Shown here piece by piece: positions 9,587 to 21,840 of a DNA stretch of 64,000 bases. Where the stretch lies: the NCBI GenBank assembly GCA_037893245.1, contig JBAIAA010000599.1, forward strand, positions 2,356,001-2,420,000, written 5' to 3'. The translations under genes were made by a program, and so were the position numbers. This DNA comes from Crossaster papposus. Lineage: Eukaryota; Echinodermata; Asteroidea; Velatida; Solasteridae. The notes under the pieces were generated by a model. It was not told the DNA's origin. It saw only the letters and a program-made list of their open reading frames with translations, and searched no databases. The stretch's first letter is position 1; the number at the start of each line of letters is the position of its first letter.

Positions 9587-11859
9587 ACCCTTTTGACCCA
9601 CCACGTGTTTAGAATTGTATCGGTATGATTGAGTACGTCCACAAAACTTATGTCAACATGTTCATCTGGCAACCCAGAATACGAAAAACTCGTTCTTAAG
9701 TGTCCATCTGATGCACAAATCCGCTTAAGAATACGAAATCGGTCAACTCATGAAAGCATGTTTAAGCTATTATGAGTTATTCCTCATGAAAAGGAGGCCT
9801 TCATCAAAAGTTTAATTTACCAAGAGCTTTTCGGAGTTCTCATGTGTATTTTAAGAATTGCTCGCATCCAATTATTAAGCTGGATAGTACAGTAACCATG
9901 TGTCTGTGTCTAGGACAATAAGACTATATTTATGCCCTATTGTTCATTGTACCTTATAAAATAAGCACGAGCTCTCGTGACAGATGAGGGCACTTGACAG
10001 AATATATTGATTGAAATAAACTTTAATTAAAAATCAAATCAAAATTACGTGTAACACTTAATATGTATTATAGTCATGTTCTCAGTTTGCGATTTGAATG
10101 GTTACAAATTATGAAATCATTCAATTCCCGGCTGGTGTATTCCCACCTTGTTTCAAATTGAATCACTCAGCTGTTATTTAGTTCTCTTCAGAAAGTCCTT
10201 CCTCTTCATCAGATGGTGCGACCTCTTGCCTTTCCTCACTCCCGTCAGTCTTCATTTCATCTTCTTCTACCAGGGTTTGCGGTAGTTGATGTCCTTCAAG
10301 TTCAAACCAGATTGGAGTGTATATCCATACCCTGACCATCATGCTTATTGATGTTTTGCATAGCTAAGAGTAGAACATTTACAAAATCTTCTAAACTACA
10401 AGCATCACAACAAATTAAAGGAGACGGAGAGATATTTCATTGTGGCGGTGTGCCAATAAAATGTAACTCGCAATTATACGGCCAGGCCTACTCACAATGA
10501 ATATTTACATACCTTTACCGTAAACAATACGGAAACCTTTTACAGGTTATTTCCACACTTTTTTTGATAATCTGTTGCTTAATAAGTTGTGGTTGATGAT
10601 GAATGTTGCTTACCAAGAATCAGTATTAACCTCCTCATCCTCTCCATGACGCTATGAACATTTTTGTAGAACAGAAACCTAACTGATCCCTTATCCAAGG
10701 GGAGACCCCCCGAACTACATGTAGTTTCTAGATGCTCTATTTTCCAAAGACTGCAGCCAACCACGATTCTTCGTTCGCAGGGCAAATAGTCGGCTTCTGC
10801 CAATTCAGTATGATTTTTAAAACGCTAAGTTTCTGGATTATGAATCATGGTATACACAAAATTGTAGCGATTTATGATACAAGCTATTCCTTACTTTACT
10901 AAATCACATTAATCTTGTCCTTATATTGAAGTCATCTATACAAGTTGCTATAAATGCAACTTGAGTTTATTCATGTCCATGGTACTTTAGCTACCAGTAG
11001 ATTTTGACATGATAATAGTCTGCCAGTTAAAATGCATATATATTTTTAAAAAATATTATAACTTACACCCGGGAACTTACATCCATGTAAGCAATGCGCT
11101 GCAGCTTTATTCATGGATAACATGTTTGGGAAATGTAAATCACCAAGATTAAGATATAATAATAATAATATACAGTAACTGCAATATTGCACCGTACTTC
11201 AAAGAAGTATTTGCATGTTTAGGCATGGGCTGGCTTGTTCGAGATGAATACGCAGATCATTATTGTATCATAGGTCAATATTTGCAATTTGTCACACTGA
11301 AGCAGATCCTTATAGTTCTTGTATTAACATAGATTCATTCTAATTCAAGTGCAGTGCAGTGCAATATTGTAATTAATGTGTTTAGTATTGTGACAGTGTT
11401 ACACGTAATTTTGATTTGATTTTTAATTAAAGTTTATTTCAATCAATATATTCTGTCAAGTGCCCTCATCTGTCACGAGAGCTCGTGCTTATTTTATAAG
11501 GTACAATGAACAATAGGGCATAAATATAGTCTTATTGTCCTAGACACAGACACATGGTTACTGTACTATCCAGCTTAATAATTGGATGCGAGCAATTCTT
11601 AAAATATACATGAAAACTCCGAAAAGCTCTTGGTAAATTAAACTTTTGATGAAGGCCTCCTTTTCATGAGGAATAACTCATAATAGCTTAAACTTGCTTT
11701 CATGAGTTGACCGATTTCTTATTCTTAAGCGGATTTGTGCATCAGATGAGAACGAGTTTTTCGTATTCTGGGTTGCCAGATGAACATGTTGACATAAGTT
11801 TTGTGGACGTACTCGATCATACCGATACAATTATAAACACGTGGTGGGTCAAAAGGGTA
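9587..11859. mobile_element. 2.3-kb element with ~470-bp inverted terminal arms
   Basis: The left arm (9587-10058) and right arm (11395-11859) are reverse complements over almost their full length, with few differences (for example an AATTCTAAAC/ATTATAAAC variant near the outer end). Both outer ends read TACCCTTTTGACCCACC. If the first TA is the target duplication, the inverted repeat starts with CCC. The ~1.3-kb centre holds only one short candidate exon. Arms of this length and identity indicate a fold-back or long-TIR DNA transposon mobilised in trans. Confidence 0.8.
10178..10363 (-). CDS. short candidate terminal exon inside the 9.6-11.9 kb element
   Basis: A minus-strand frame of ~61 codons (first ATG at ~10342) ends in a Glu/Asp-rich tail (residue pattern VEEDEMK...SDEEEGLSEEN, then TAA). 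Its upstream end is preceded by TTAG, a possible splice acceptor. The composition looks more protein-like than the surroundings, but I do not recognise a family and the frame is short. It could be a chance frame. Confidence 0.2.
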   Translation of the reverse strand, partial: LCKTSISMMVRVWIYTPIWFELEGHQLPQTLVEEDEMKTDGSEERQEVAPSDEEEGLSEEN

Positions 11860-12717
11860 CCTCTGGGCTACGTACGTGAAACTAGTTGAACGAGCAAGAA
11901 CAATATATTAGCGTCATTGTTAAAACTACTGAATAATTATGAGGCGAGGGGTCTAGAGCCGCCTATTTATGATAATTATCAAAAAATATACGCGTCCAGG
12001 GCAGCCCAAATCGTACCAAATTCGGTTGGGGGTCTCCACTTTATTTTAGGGGTTACACGTTTAGTTTGTTTGCCATTCTGTAAACTAGAGTATTATTTTA
12101 TTTTAATATTCAAGAATATTATCAGCCTTTTTTTAAAACCCTTGAGGAATTCATTCTAAGAGAGGGTACATTTGGGTGAAATATATGGTATATTTTACCG
12201 AACTAATACTACCTAAAAAAAAAAATTAATATATTCCGCAAATTAAATTGTAAAATCCTGGTGGGGGCGGGGGCGGGTGGGGGCTGCGCATTATTTAAAC
12301 CCCAGTACACGTCAAGGTCACAATTAATGGGGCACTGGGTATGGGTAGACGAAACATTTGACTATTTGCATTTTTTCTCTTTGTATGTATAATTTGTTCA
12401 AAAAAAACCCAAAAAACACAAAACCCTAATACATGTAGACTTGATGACAAGTCGTTAGATTGTCGGGTTTAATCCGTGTATTTCAGTCGAAGTTTATCGG
12501 CACGGCTGGTTTAAGACTAGTAACGTGCCATATCTAATGACTTGATTAATACGTTCTCGCACCGTTATTCATATATGCGTGCAGCGCAATACATATGCAA
12601 TGTATTTCTGCGGTGAGATCCAATGGCGCACTGGTATGCAAATGAAGACTCATCCATTCCGTTATATGGGGAGTTCTTCTCAATACTTTAGGAACATGTT
12701 TCTAGATCTGGCGATGT
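11860..12717. other. non-coding, nothing recognised
   Basis: AT-rich sequence with one G-rich patch (~12260-12288, GGGGGCGGGGGCGGGTGGGGG), a possible G-quadruplex former. No coding frame or repeat family was recognised. Confidence 0.45.
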
Positions 12718-12736
12718 TTACCCAGGAGAAAATTCC

Positions 12737-13143
12737 CATTGGGTCCCGTTGAATGGGACCCAACTGGATCCCGTTCAACGGGATCCCATTGGAAAATGAG
12801 ACATTTTCAATTGGGTCCCGTTGAACACAATCCCATTGGGTCCCGTTGAATACAATCCCATTGGGTCCCGTTGAATAACATCCCATTGAATCACATCCCA
12901 TTGGGTCCCATTGAATCAAATCCCATTGGGTCCCGTTGAATCACATCCCATTGGGTCCCGTTGAATCAAATCCCATTAGGTCCCGTTGAATCACATCCCA
13001 TTGGGTCCCATTGAATCAAATCCCATTGGGTCCCGTTTAATCACATCCCATTGGGTCCCGTTGAATCCATCCCATTGAATCCATCCTATTGGGTCCCGTT
13101 GAATACAATCCCATTGGGTCCCGTTGAATACAATCCCATTGAA
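12737..13143 (+). repeat. satellite A, ~25-bp unit
   Basis: Tandem units of CCCATTGGGTCCCGTTGAAT plus a 3-5 base tail (CACAT, CAAAT or ACAAT). Frames such as MGSHPYPTG and NGTQWD in this stretch are products of the repeat. The array is interrupted at 13144 by the TIR element. Confidence 0.9.
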
Positions 13144-13159
13144 TACCCCATAAAAAAAG

Positions 13160-13676
13160 TGACTGGGATCCCACTGAAAATCCCACCGGGATCCCACTGG
13201 GATCCCTGTGGGATATATAGTGGGATCCCACCGGGAATTTTTGTCGGGATTTTTAAGCGGGATAATTGGGATCCCATTGGGATATGAGATGGGATCCCAT
13301 TGGGATATGAGATGAGATCCCACCTGGATTTTGGGGTGGGATCCCGCAATTTCTGGATCCTGGGATATCCCGATCCCAGTGGGAATCCCACTTGGATTTT
13401 GGTGGGATCCCGGTGGGATTCCCGATCCAAGTGGGAATCCCACTGGGATCCCACTGGGATCCAAGTGGGAATCCCACTGGGATCCCACTGGGATCCCAGT
13501 GGGATATGGGTGGGATCCCACCGGGAATTTTTGTCGGGATTTTAAAGCGGGATAACCGGGATCCCGGTAGAAATCCCATCTGGATGGGATCCCACCTGGA
13601 TTTTGGGGTGGGATCCTGCAATTTCTGGATCCTGGGATATCCCGATCCCAGTGGGAATCCCACTTGGATTCTGGTG
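13160..13676. repeat. satellite B, GGGATCCC palindromic array
   Basis: Dense repetition of GGGATCCCACTGGGATCC and variants (AAGTGGGAATCCCACT, CCGGGATCCC). Because the word is its own reverse complement, both strands give long spurious frames. Some larger blocks also repeat, such as TGGATTTTGGGGTGGGATCC at ~13324 and ~13588. Confidence 0.9.
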
Positions 13677-14261
13677 TAAAACTGTGAAAACGTTAACAGA
13701 AAACTGGTTAATGTCTATCAATGTTTAATGTTGGTAAGATTTAACCTAGTGCGGAGGGGTTGTTCGGTGTGAAGAAGGGAGGTCTTCGTGAGATGCAGGC
13801 GTCAATCCTGATGTTTGGGGGGCAGGGGATAAGGGCACACAGGATCAAAGGATAGATGTGCGTCCAGCTTGCCGTTTCTCAATTTTAATGATGACTCTAG
13901 CAAACTGCTGGGTCCGAAGCACCTGTGAAAGTTGGGCAGGCACTCATAAGTTTCCATTAACAAATTAAGATTGGATTAGAATGATCACCATTTCTCAATA
14001 AAATGACTAAAAATATAAATGCAAATGCACAATTTATCTACGATAAAAAATAAGACACTACGCAGGCAAGACGACTGTGTTGTACAAATAAGAATGAAAC
14101 CACAAATACACAGGTCAACCTTAACACTTGCACACACTCGCACACACAATGTTTATGAACTCATTCATCCCTAAATGCACAACACAATCTCAAAACCTAT
14201 ACAAACTTCAAAAATAAGAATTATTGTTTTTGACATGCAAGTCCACCTCATACACCTTATA

Positions 14262-14710
14262 CAGAGATGCCAACCCTCCCGATTTTGCCGGGAGGCTCCC
14301 GGAAAATCAACTAAACTCCCGACCTTACGGGCACATAAGATATCTTCCCAGATTTGCAATATTAATGCGCCTTTATTTTTTGTATTCTCATTTTTGCATA
14401 CTACAAAATATCAATGAGTCCAGATTTTTGGAGTCGGATATTTACGAATCAAATCTGTCAAATCTATTTTGTGAAAAAACAATTGTTTTTGTGTGTGTAA
14501 TAATTGTTTTAATTTTTGTTTGTTCGGTATGTATTTGGTCGTGTGTTAATGTGCTTAGTTTTGCAGTGCATTATGCATGCAAGCAACTCTGTTCAACGTG
14601 CAACATGTCATGACGGATACTACCGTGAAAGCAAATAAAACGAACAAAAAATGTACTTTACAATTAGTCAAATCCTCCCTGACAACAGGATTCAAAAGTT
14701 GGCATCTCTG
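14262..14710. mobile_element. 449-bp MITE, CAGAGATGCCAAC ends
   Basis: The ends are CAGAGATGCCAAC and its exact reverse complement GTTGGCATCTCTG. CTTATA directly flanks both sides (14256-14261 and 14711-14716). The CAG start suggests a hAT-like non-autonomous element, although the visible flanking repeat is 6 bp rather than 8. Short frames inside are not considered genes. Confidence 0.75.
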
Positions 14711-14716
14711 CTTATA

Positions 14717-16735
14717 TTAATCCAATAAAATAATGACCTCATCTTAATGTAATGAGTTACCGTCCATACACAGGCGTACCACACATGATCATGCTATACA
14801 CATAATCATGTTAATGCTATATACATACATAGATGTCATGTCATGTGTATTTTGTGACAGTGCCCCCTAAATCATCTCTTAAAAATCGCCATTTAGACTT
14901 TAAAATCTTCTCCAAAAGTATTACCATACCACTCTATAATCATGGGCTGATAAAATATGAGGGTTTATAGAGAACAACAATTCCATTATTTTGTAAAATA
15001 AAAGCAATGAAAATCGTGTTATAATTATGATGCATTTACCTGTGAAGGTAGGGCAGGCACTGCATGCTAGGCAGGCTATATGCAGCCCACATGGTCTGGT
15101 AGTTGTAAAATAGAACGTACAGTTCGTGTCCAGTGAGTAATTAACATGCGAAATTAAAACATGGGCCTAAGACAATTTAAAACTAAAGTAGCACTGACAC
15201 AAATGTAAAGAATGTTTTTAAAGAATTACAAATTAAAATAAAGTCCAAGTCCCACTTTGGGTAACACAATTGAACTACATGTTACAAAGTCAAACAAGTT
15301 TGGTCACTGCTGGGGCAAATGTATACATCGTACATTTAGGCGGGAATAGTTACATGAGATCGAGCAGGAACAACTAAACTCGTAGTATAATCAGAGTAGC
15401 AATATCGGACAAATTTTACAATATAAATAATGAAATAAATATATATTATAGTATTTTAATTTATTTATTCTGAAAAGTTACAAAACTGTTTATTTACCCT
15501 ATTAAAATAAACATTTAAAAGAACAGTAATCGAAGAAGCCTGGGCTGCCACATAATTGTACATCATATCTGTGTATAACGTATGGCAGCTTTTGTAACAT
15601 TAGACAACAACACTCGGCAAATCTTTAAAAAATAATCATTTATTGTCAAATTAAAAACAAGATTCTTGTACAATTGCAAATAAAACACATTAAAGATGGA
15701 AATATGAATGTAAGTACATGTACTACTTTTCTTTACAAATAGTTAGGTTAAAAGCAGTTTTTTATGTAAAATGAGTGCCGGTCGGAAGCAGTGTTTTTTA
15801 TCAGGAGTGGTGGGCGGAAATCCTCCGTGCTGGTCGGGCCCGCCCGGTGCCGACCACCGCAGCTATATAAACGCTGAATTACCGGAAGCACAATTTATAT
15901 GGCATAAAAAGGGTAAATCTATATTATTCACAATAAAATAATGAAAAACAACACATTATACTATCACAATAAAATAATGAATAATTAATACATAAATCAT
16001 GAATAGCACCCATTGATAGTTTTAATCATTACGCTGGTTGGCTGAAACCTGGTCACGTGGGGTTATAAATACTGGAGTACATGAACATTCTTGTCTGGTT
16101 ACAGTGCCCTCTGCAGGGTAAAAAGGCTTGATCATCATAAAACAAAAACGGACATATTTTGGACAAGGTGCGTTATAAAACTCCAATAATAGACTGGCCT
16201 TTGAGTGACCAGAAGACGTCCTATTTCTCTCGGGGCATAGATGTGCACTAGTGACCTCATTGCCAGTCTCTACATGCTAGAAAGGTGCCTTAATTGTGAT
16301 TCTTCTCAATAGCAGCTGGAGGATGAGGGTTATCTAGGTTCAGACATGTTGTAATTCTTCCAAATAGGCACTTGGATTCGGAAAGACAAATTAGCATAAG
16401 TTTTTAGGTAATAAGGAGACAGTGGCACTTGGAGAGCCATTTCAAGTGTCTTGCTACCCTAAAAAACGATATTTGGGAGTTATTTTTGTCCAAGAATGAC
16501 AGATTTTGGTCTAAATAGCATAAATCTCGAAGATCTTAGAGAAAAGGGTTAGGGTAAACAAGTTAGGACTGTTTTAAGTTTGTGTACATCTATCTCTATG
16601 GGATTGTCTCCCCAATTGCCTATTTCAGTATTTGGAGGTACCGGGTATGATAATTATACCGTGTGTGATAGAAATACAGCAAGTTATGATAAAAGAACCC
16701 ACAGTCGATCATGCCGGTCAATTCCATTGGTCAAC
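14717..16735. other. non-coding interior of the 3.84-kb element
   Basis: AT-rich sequence without a long frame. A GC-rich stretch at ~15776-15862 (GGTCGG and CCGACC words around GGGCCCGCCCGG) could form a hairpin. No family was recognised. The same sequence recurs in the second copy at +4488 to +4482. Confidence 0.5.
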
Positions 16736-16984
16736 TATAGGATCCCAGTCTCAAGTGGGATTTCATCTCAACTGGGATCCCACCTCAACTGGGATCCTAC
16801 CTTCTTACCTCAACTGGGATCCCACCTCAACTGGGATCCCACCGGAAATCGGGATTCCACTGTGATCCCACTATCATCCCACTTTGCATCCCACCGGGAT
16901 GATGATATCCCAGTGGGATACACCTATCCCGCCGGGATCCTAGTGGGATCCCACTTTCATCCCAGTCACTTTTTTTGAGGGGTA

Positions 16985-17631
16985 CAACCCCATAGGGTCC
17001 CGTTGAATCAAATCCCATTGGGTCCCGTTGAATACAATCCCATTGGGTCCCGTTGAATAACATCCCATTGAATCACATCCCATTGGGTCCCATTGAATCA
17101 AATCCCATTGGGTCCCGTTGAATCACATCCCATTGGGTCCCGTTGAATCAAATCCCATTGGGTCCCGTTGAATCACATCCCATTGGGTCCCCATTGAATC
17201 AAATCCCATTGGGTCCCGTTGAATCAAATCCCATTGGGTCCCGTTGAATACAATCCCATTGGGTCCCGTTGAATAACATCCCATTGAATCACATCCCATT
17301 GGGTCCCGTTGAACACAATCCCATTGGGTCCCGTTGAATACAATCCCATTGGGTCCCGTTGAATAACATCCCATTGAATCACATCCCATTGGGTCCCATT
17401 GAATCAAATCCCATTGGGTCCCGTTGAATCACATCCCATTGGGTCCCGTTGAATCAAATCCCATTAGGTCCCGTTGAATCACATCCCATTGGGTCCCATT
17501 GAATCAAATCCCATTGGGTCCCGTTTAATCACATCCCATTGGGTCCCGTTGAATCCATCCCATTGAATCCATCCTATTGGGTCCCGTTGAATACAATCCC
17601 ATTGGGTCCCGTTGAATACAATCCCATTGAA
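16985..17631 (+). repeat. satellite A, middle array
   Basis: The same ~25-bp unit as at 12737, in the same orientation. It contains the junction of the tandem duplication near 17300. Confidence 0.9.
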
Positions 17632-20600
17632 TACCCCATAAAAAAAGTGACTGGGATCCCACTGAAAATCCCACCGGGATCCCACTGGGATCCCTGTGGG
17701 ATATATAGTGGGATCCCACCGGGAATTTTTGTCGGGATTTTTAAGCGGGATAATTGGGATCCCATTGGGATATGAGATGGGATCCCATTGGGATATGAGA
17801 TGAGATCCCACCTGGATTTTGGGGTGGGATCCCGCAATTTCTGGATCCTGGGATATCCCGATCCCAGTGGGAATCCCACTTGGATTTTGGTGGGATCCCG
17901 GTGGGATTCCCGATCCAAGTGGGAATCCCACTGGGATCCCACTGGGATCCAAGTGGGAATCCCACTGGGATCCCACTGGGATCCCAGTGGGATATGGGTG
18001 GGATCCCACCGGGAATTTTTGTCGGGATTTTAAAGCGGGATAACCGGGATCCCGGTAGAAATCCCATCTGGATGGGATCCCACCTGGATTTTGGGGTGGG
18101 ATCCTGCAATTTCTGGATCCTGGGATATCCCGATCCCAGTGGGAATCCCACTTGGATTCTGGTGTAAAACTGTGAAAACGTTAACAGAAAACTGGTTAAT
18201 GTCTATCAATGTTTAATGTTGGTAAGATTTAACCTAGTGCGGAGGGGTTGTTCGGTGTGAAGAAGGGAGGTCTTCGTGAGATGCAGGCGTCAATCCTGAT
18301 GTTTGGGGGGCAGGGGATAAGGGCACACAGGATCAAAGGATAGATGTGCGTCCAGCTTGCCGTTTCTCAATTTTAATGATGACTCTAGCAAACTGCTGGG
18401 TCCGAAGCACCTGTGAAAGTTGGGCAGGCACTCATAAGTTTCCATTAACAAATTAAGATTGGATTAGAATGATCACCATTTCTCAATAAAATGACTAAAA
18501 ATATAAATGCAAATGCACAATTTATCTACGATAAAAAATAAGACACTACGCAGGCAAGACGACTGTGTTGTACAAATAAGAATGAAACCACAAATACACA
18601 GGTCAACCTTAACACTTGCACACACTCGCACACACAATGTTTATGAACTCATTCATCCCTAAATGCACAACACAATCTCAAAACCTATACAAACTTCAAA
18701 AATAAGAATTATTGTTTTTGACATGCAAGTCCACCTCATACACCTTATACAGAGATGCCAACCCTCCCGATTTTGCCGGGAGGCTCCCGGAAAATCAACT
18801 AAACTCCCGACCTTACGGGCACATAAGATATCTTCCCAGATTTGCAATATTAATGCGCCTTTATTTTTTGTATTCTCATTTTTGCATACTACAAAATATC
18901 AATGAGTCCAGATTTTTGGAGTCGGATATTTACGAATCAAATCTGTCAAATCTATTTTGTGAAAAAACAATTGTTTTTGTGTGTGTAATAATTGTTTTAA
19001 TTTTTGTTTGTTCGGTATGTATTTGGTCGTGTGTTAATGTGCTTAGTTTTGCAGTGCATTATGCATGCAAGCAACTCTGTTCAACGTGCAACATGTCATG
19101 ACGGATACTACCGTGAAAGCAAATAAAACGAACAAAAAATGTACTTTACAATTAGTCAAATCCTCCCTGACAACAGGATTCAAAAGTTGGCATCTCTGCT
19201 TATATTAATCCAATAAAATAATGACCTCATCTTAATGTAATGAGTTACCGTCCATACACAGGCGTACCACACATGATCATGCTATACACATAATCATGTT
19301 AATGCTATATACATACATAGATGTCATGTCATGTGTATTTTGTGACAGTGCCCCCTAAATCATCTCTTAAAAATCGCCATTTAGACTTTAAAATCTTCTC
19401 CAAAAGTATTACCATACCACTCTATAATCATGGGCTGATAAAATATGAGGGTTTATAGAGAACAACAATTCCATTATTTTGTAAAATAAAAGCAATGAAA
19501 ATCGTGTTATAATTATGATGCATTTACCTGTGAAAGTAGGGCAGGCACTGCATGCTAGGCAGGCTATATGCAGCCCACATGGTCTGGTAGTTGTAAAATA
19601 GAACGTACAGTTCGTGTCCAGTGAGTAATTAACATGCGAAATTAAAACATGGGCCTAAGACAATTTAAAACTAAAGTAGCACTGACACAAATGTAAAGAA
19701 TGTTTTTAAAGAATTACAAATTAAAATAAAGTCCAAGTCCCACTTTGGGTAACACAATTGAACTACATGTTACAAAGTCAAACAAGTTTGGTCACTGCTG
19801 GGGCAAATGTATACATCGTACATTTAGGCGGGAATAGTTACATGAGCAGGAACAACTAAACTCGTAGTATAATCAGAGTAGCAATATCGGACAAATTTTA
19901 CAATATAAATAATGAAATAAATATATATTATAGTATTTTAATTTATTTATTCTGAAAAGTTACAAAACTGTTTATTTACCCTATTAAAATAAACATTTAA
20001 AAGAACAGTAATCGAAGAAGCCTGGGCTGCCACATAATTGTACATCATATCTGTGTATAACGTATGGCAGCTTTTGTAACATTAGACAACAACACTCGGC
20101 AAATCTTTAAAAAATAATCATTTATTGTCAAATTAAAAACAAGATTCTTGTACAATTGCAAATAAAACACATTAAAGATGGAAATATGAATGTAAGTACA
20201 TGTACTACTTTTCTTTACAAATAGTTAGGTTAAAAGCAGTTTTTTATGTAAAATGAGTGCCGGTCGGAAGCAGTGTTTTTTATCAGGAGTGGTGGGCGGA
20301 AATCCTCCGTGCTGGTCGGGCCCGCCCGGTGCCGACCACCGCAGCTATATAAACGCTGAATTACCGGAAGCACAATTTATATGGCATAAAAAGGGTAAAT
20401 CTATATTATTCACAATAAAATAATGAAAAACAACACATTATACTATCACAATAAAATAATGAATAATTAATACATAAATCATGAATAGCACCCATTGATA
20501 GTTTTAATCATTACGCTGGTTGGCTGAAACCTGGTCACGTGGGGTTATAAATACTGGAGTACATGAACATTCTTGTCTGGTTACAGTGCCCTCTGCAGGG

Positions 20601-21466
20601 TAAAAAGGCTTGATCATCATAAAACAAAAACGGACATATTTTGGACAAGGTGCGTTATAAAACTCCAATAATAGACTGGCCTTTGAGTGACCAGAAGACG
20701 TCCTATTTCTCTCGGGGCATAGATGTGCACTAGTGACCTCATTGCCAGTCTCTACATGCTAGAAAGGTGCCTTAATTGTGATTCTTCTCAATAGCAGCTG
20801 GAGGATGAGGGTTATCTAGGTTCAGACATGTTGTAATTCTTCCAAATAGGCACTTGGATTCGGAAAGACAAATTAGCATAAGTTTTTAGGTAATAAGGAG
20901 ACAGTGGCACTTGGAGAGCCATTTCAAGTGTCTTGCTACCCTAAAAAACGATATTTGGGAGTTATTTTTGTCCAAGAATGACAGATTTTGGTCTAAATAG
21001 CATAAATCTCGAAGATCTTAGAGAAAAGGGTTAGGGTAAACAAGTTAGGACTGTTTTAAGTTTGTGTACATCTATCTCTATGGGATTGTCTCCCCAATTG
21101 CCTATTTCAGTATTTGGAGGTACCGGGTATGATAATTATACCGTGTGTGATAGAAATACAGCAAGTTATGATAAAAGAACCCACAGTCGATCATGCCGGT
21201 CAATTCCATTGGTCAACTATAGGATCCCAGTCTCAAGTGGGATTTCATCTCAACTGGGATCCCACCTCAACTGGGATCCTACCTTCTTACCTCAACTGGG
21301 ATCCCACCTCAACTGGGATCCCACCGGAAATCGGGATTCCACTGTGATCCCACTATCATCCCACTTTGCATCCCACCGGGATGATGATATCCCAGTGGGA
21401 TACACCTATCCCGCCGGGATCCTAGTGGGATCCCACTTTCATCCCAGTCACTTTTTTTGAGGGGTA
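17632..21466. mobile_element. 3.84-kb TIR element, copy 2
   Basis: Second copy of 13144-16984, produced by the tandem duplication, 6 bp shorter. It has the same TACCCC ends, satellite B arrays (17648-18164 and ~21220-21440) and MITE. Confidence 0.75.
18750..19198. mobile_element. 449-bp MITE, second copy
   Basis: Copy of 14262-14710 carried along by the duplication, with the same CAGAGATGCCAAC ends and CTTATA flanks. Confidence 0.75.
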
Positions 21467-21840
21467 CAACCCCATAGGGTCCCGTTGAATCAAATCCCAT
21501 TGGGTCCCGTTGAATACAATCCCATTGGGTCCCGTTGAATAACATCCCATTGAATCACATCCCATTGGGTCCCATTGAATCAAATCCCATTGGGTCCCGT
21601 TGAATCACATCCCATTGGGTCCCGTTGAATCAAATCCCATTGGGTCCCGTTGAATCACATCCCATTGGGTCCCCATTGAATCAAATCCCATTGGGTCCCG
21701 TTGAATCACATCCCATTGGGTCCCGTTGAATCACATCCCATTGGGTCCCGTTGAATCAAATCCCATTGGGTCCCGTTGAATCAAATCCCATTGGGTCCCG
21801 TTGAATCAAATCCCATTGGGTCCCGTTGTACGTGATCCTA
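21467..21840 (+). repeat. satellite A, right array
   Basis: Tandem ~25-bp units ending at ~21840, where GTACGTGATCC begins non-repetitive sequence with a few degenerate units (for example CCCAATGGGATCC near 21850). Confidence 0.9.

Larger units (their letters stand above)
13144..16984. mobile_element. 3.84-kb TIR element with GGGATCCC arrays, copy 1
   Basis: The ends are inverted repeats of ~26 bp with two mismatches: TACCCC, two variable bases, seven A, then GTGACTGGGAT. Each end continues into arrays of a GGGATCCCACT(G) palindromic word (13160-13676 on the left, 16738-16958 on the right). The interior is AT-rich and non-coding apart from a MITE. The element interrupts satellite A. If the TA at each end is the target duplication, the inverted repeat starts with CCCC. 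It is non-autonomous. Confidence 0.75.
12813..21705 (+). repeat. 4.49-kb direct tandem duplication, two copies
   Basis: Positions 12813-17300 recur from 17301 with an offset of 4488 bp, changing to 4482 bp after a 6-bp deletion in copy 2 near 19846 (GAGATCGAGC versus GAGC). I saw one substitution (G/A near 15046 versus 19534) in the stretches compared. The junctions lie inside satellite A, so unequal exchange between satellite units is a simple mechanism. Such identity means a very recent event or an assembly duplication. Confidence 0.9.

Noticed and set aside
14175..14613. 80- and 129-residue ORFs inside the 449-bp MITE
   Set aside because: They span the MITE and its flank, overlap in several phases and have no motif; MITEs are non-coding.
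12991..18151. Many ORFs such as MGSHPYPTG... and NGTQWD... on both strands
   Set aside because: Products of satellites A and B, identical in the two duplicated copies and without stop codons because of the repeat unit.
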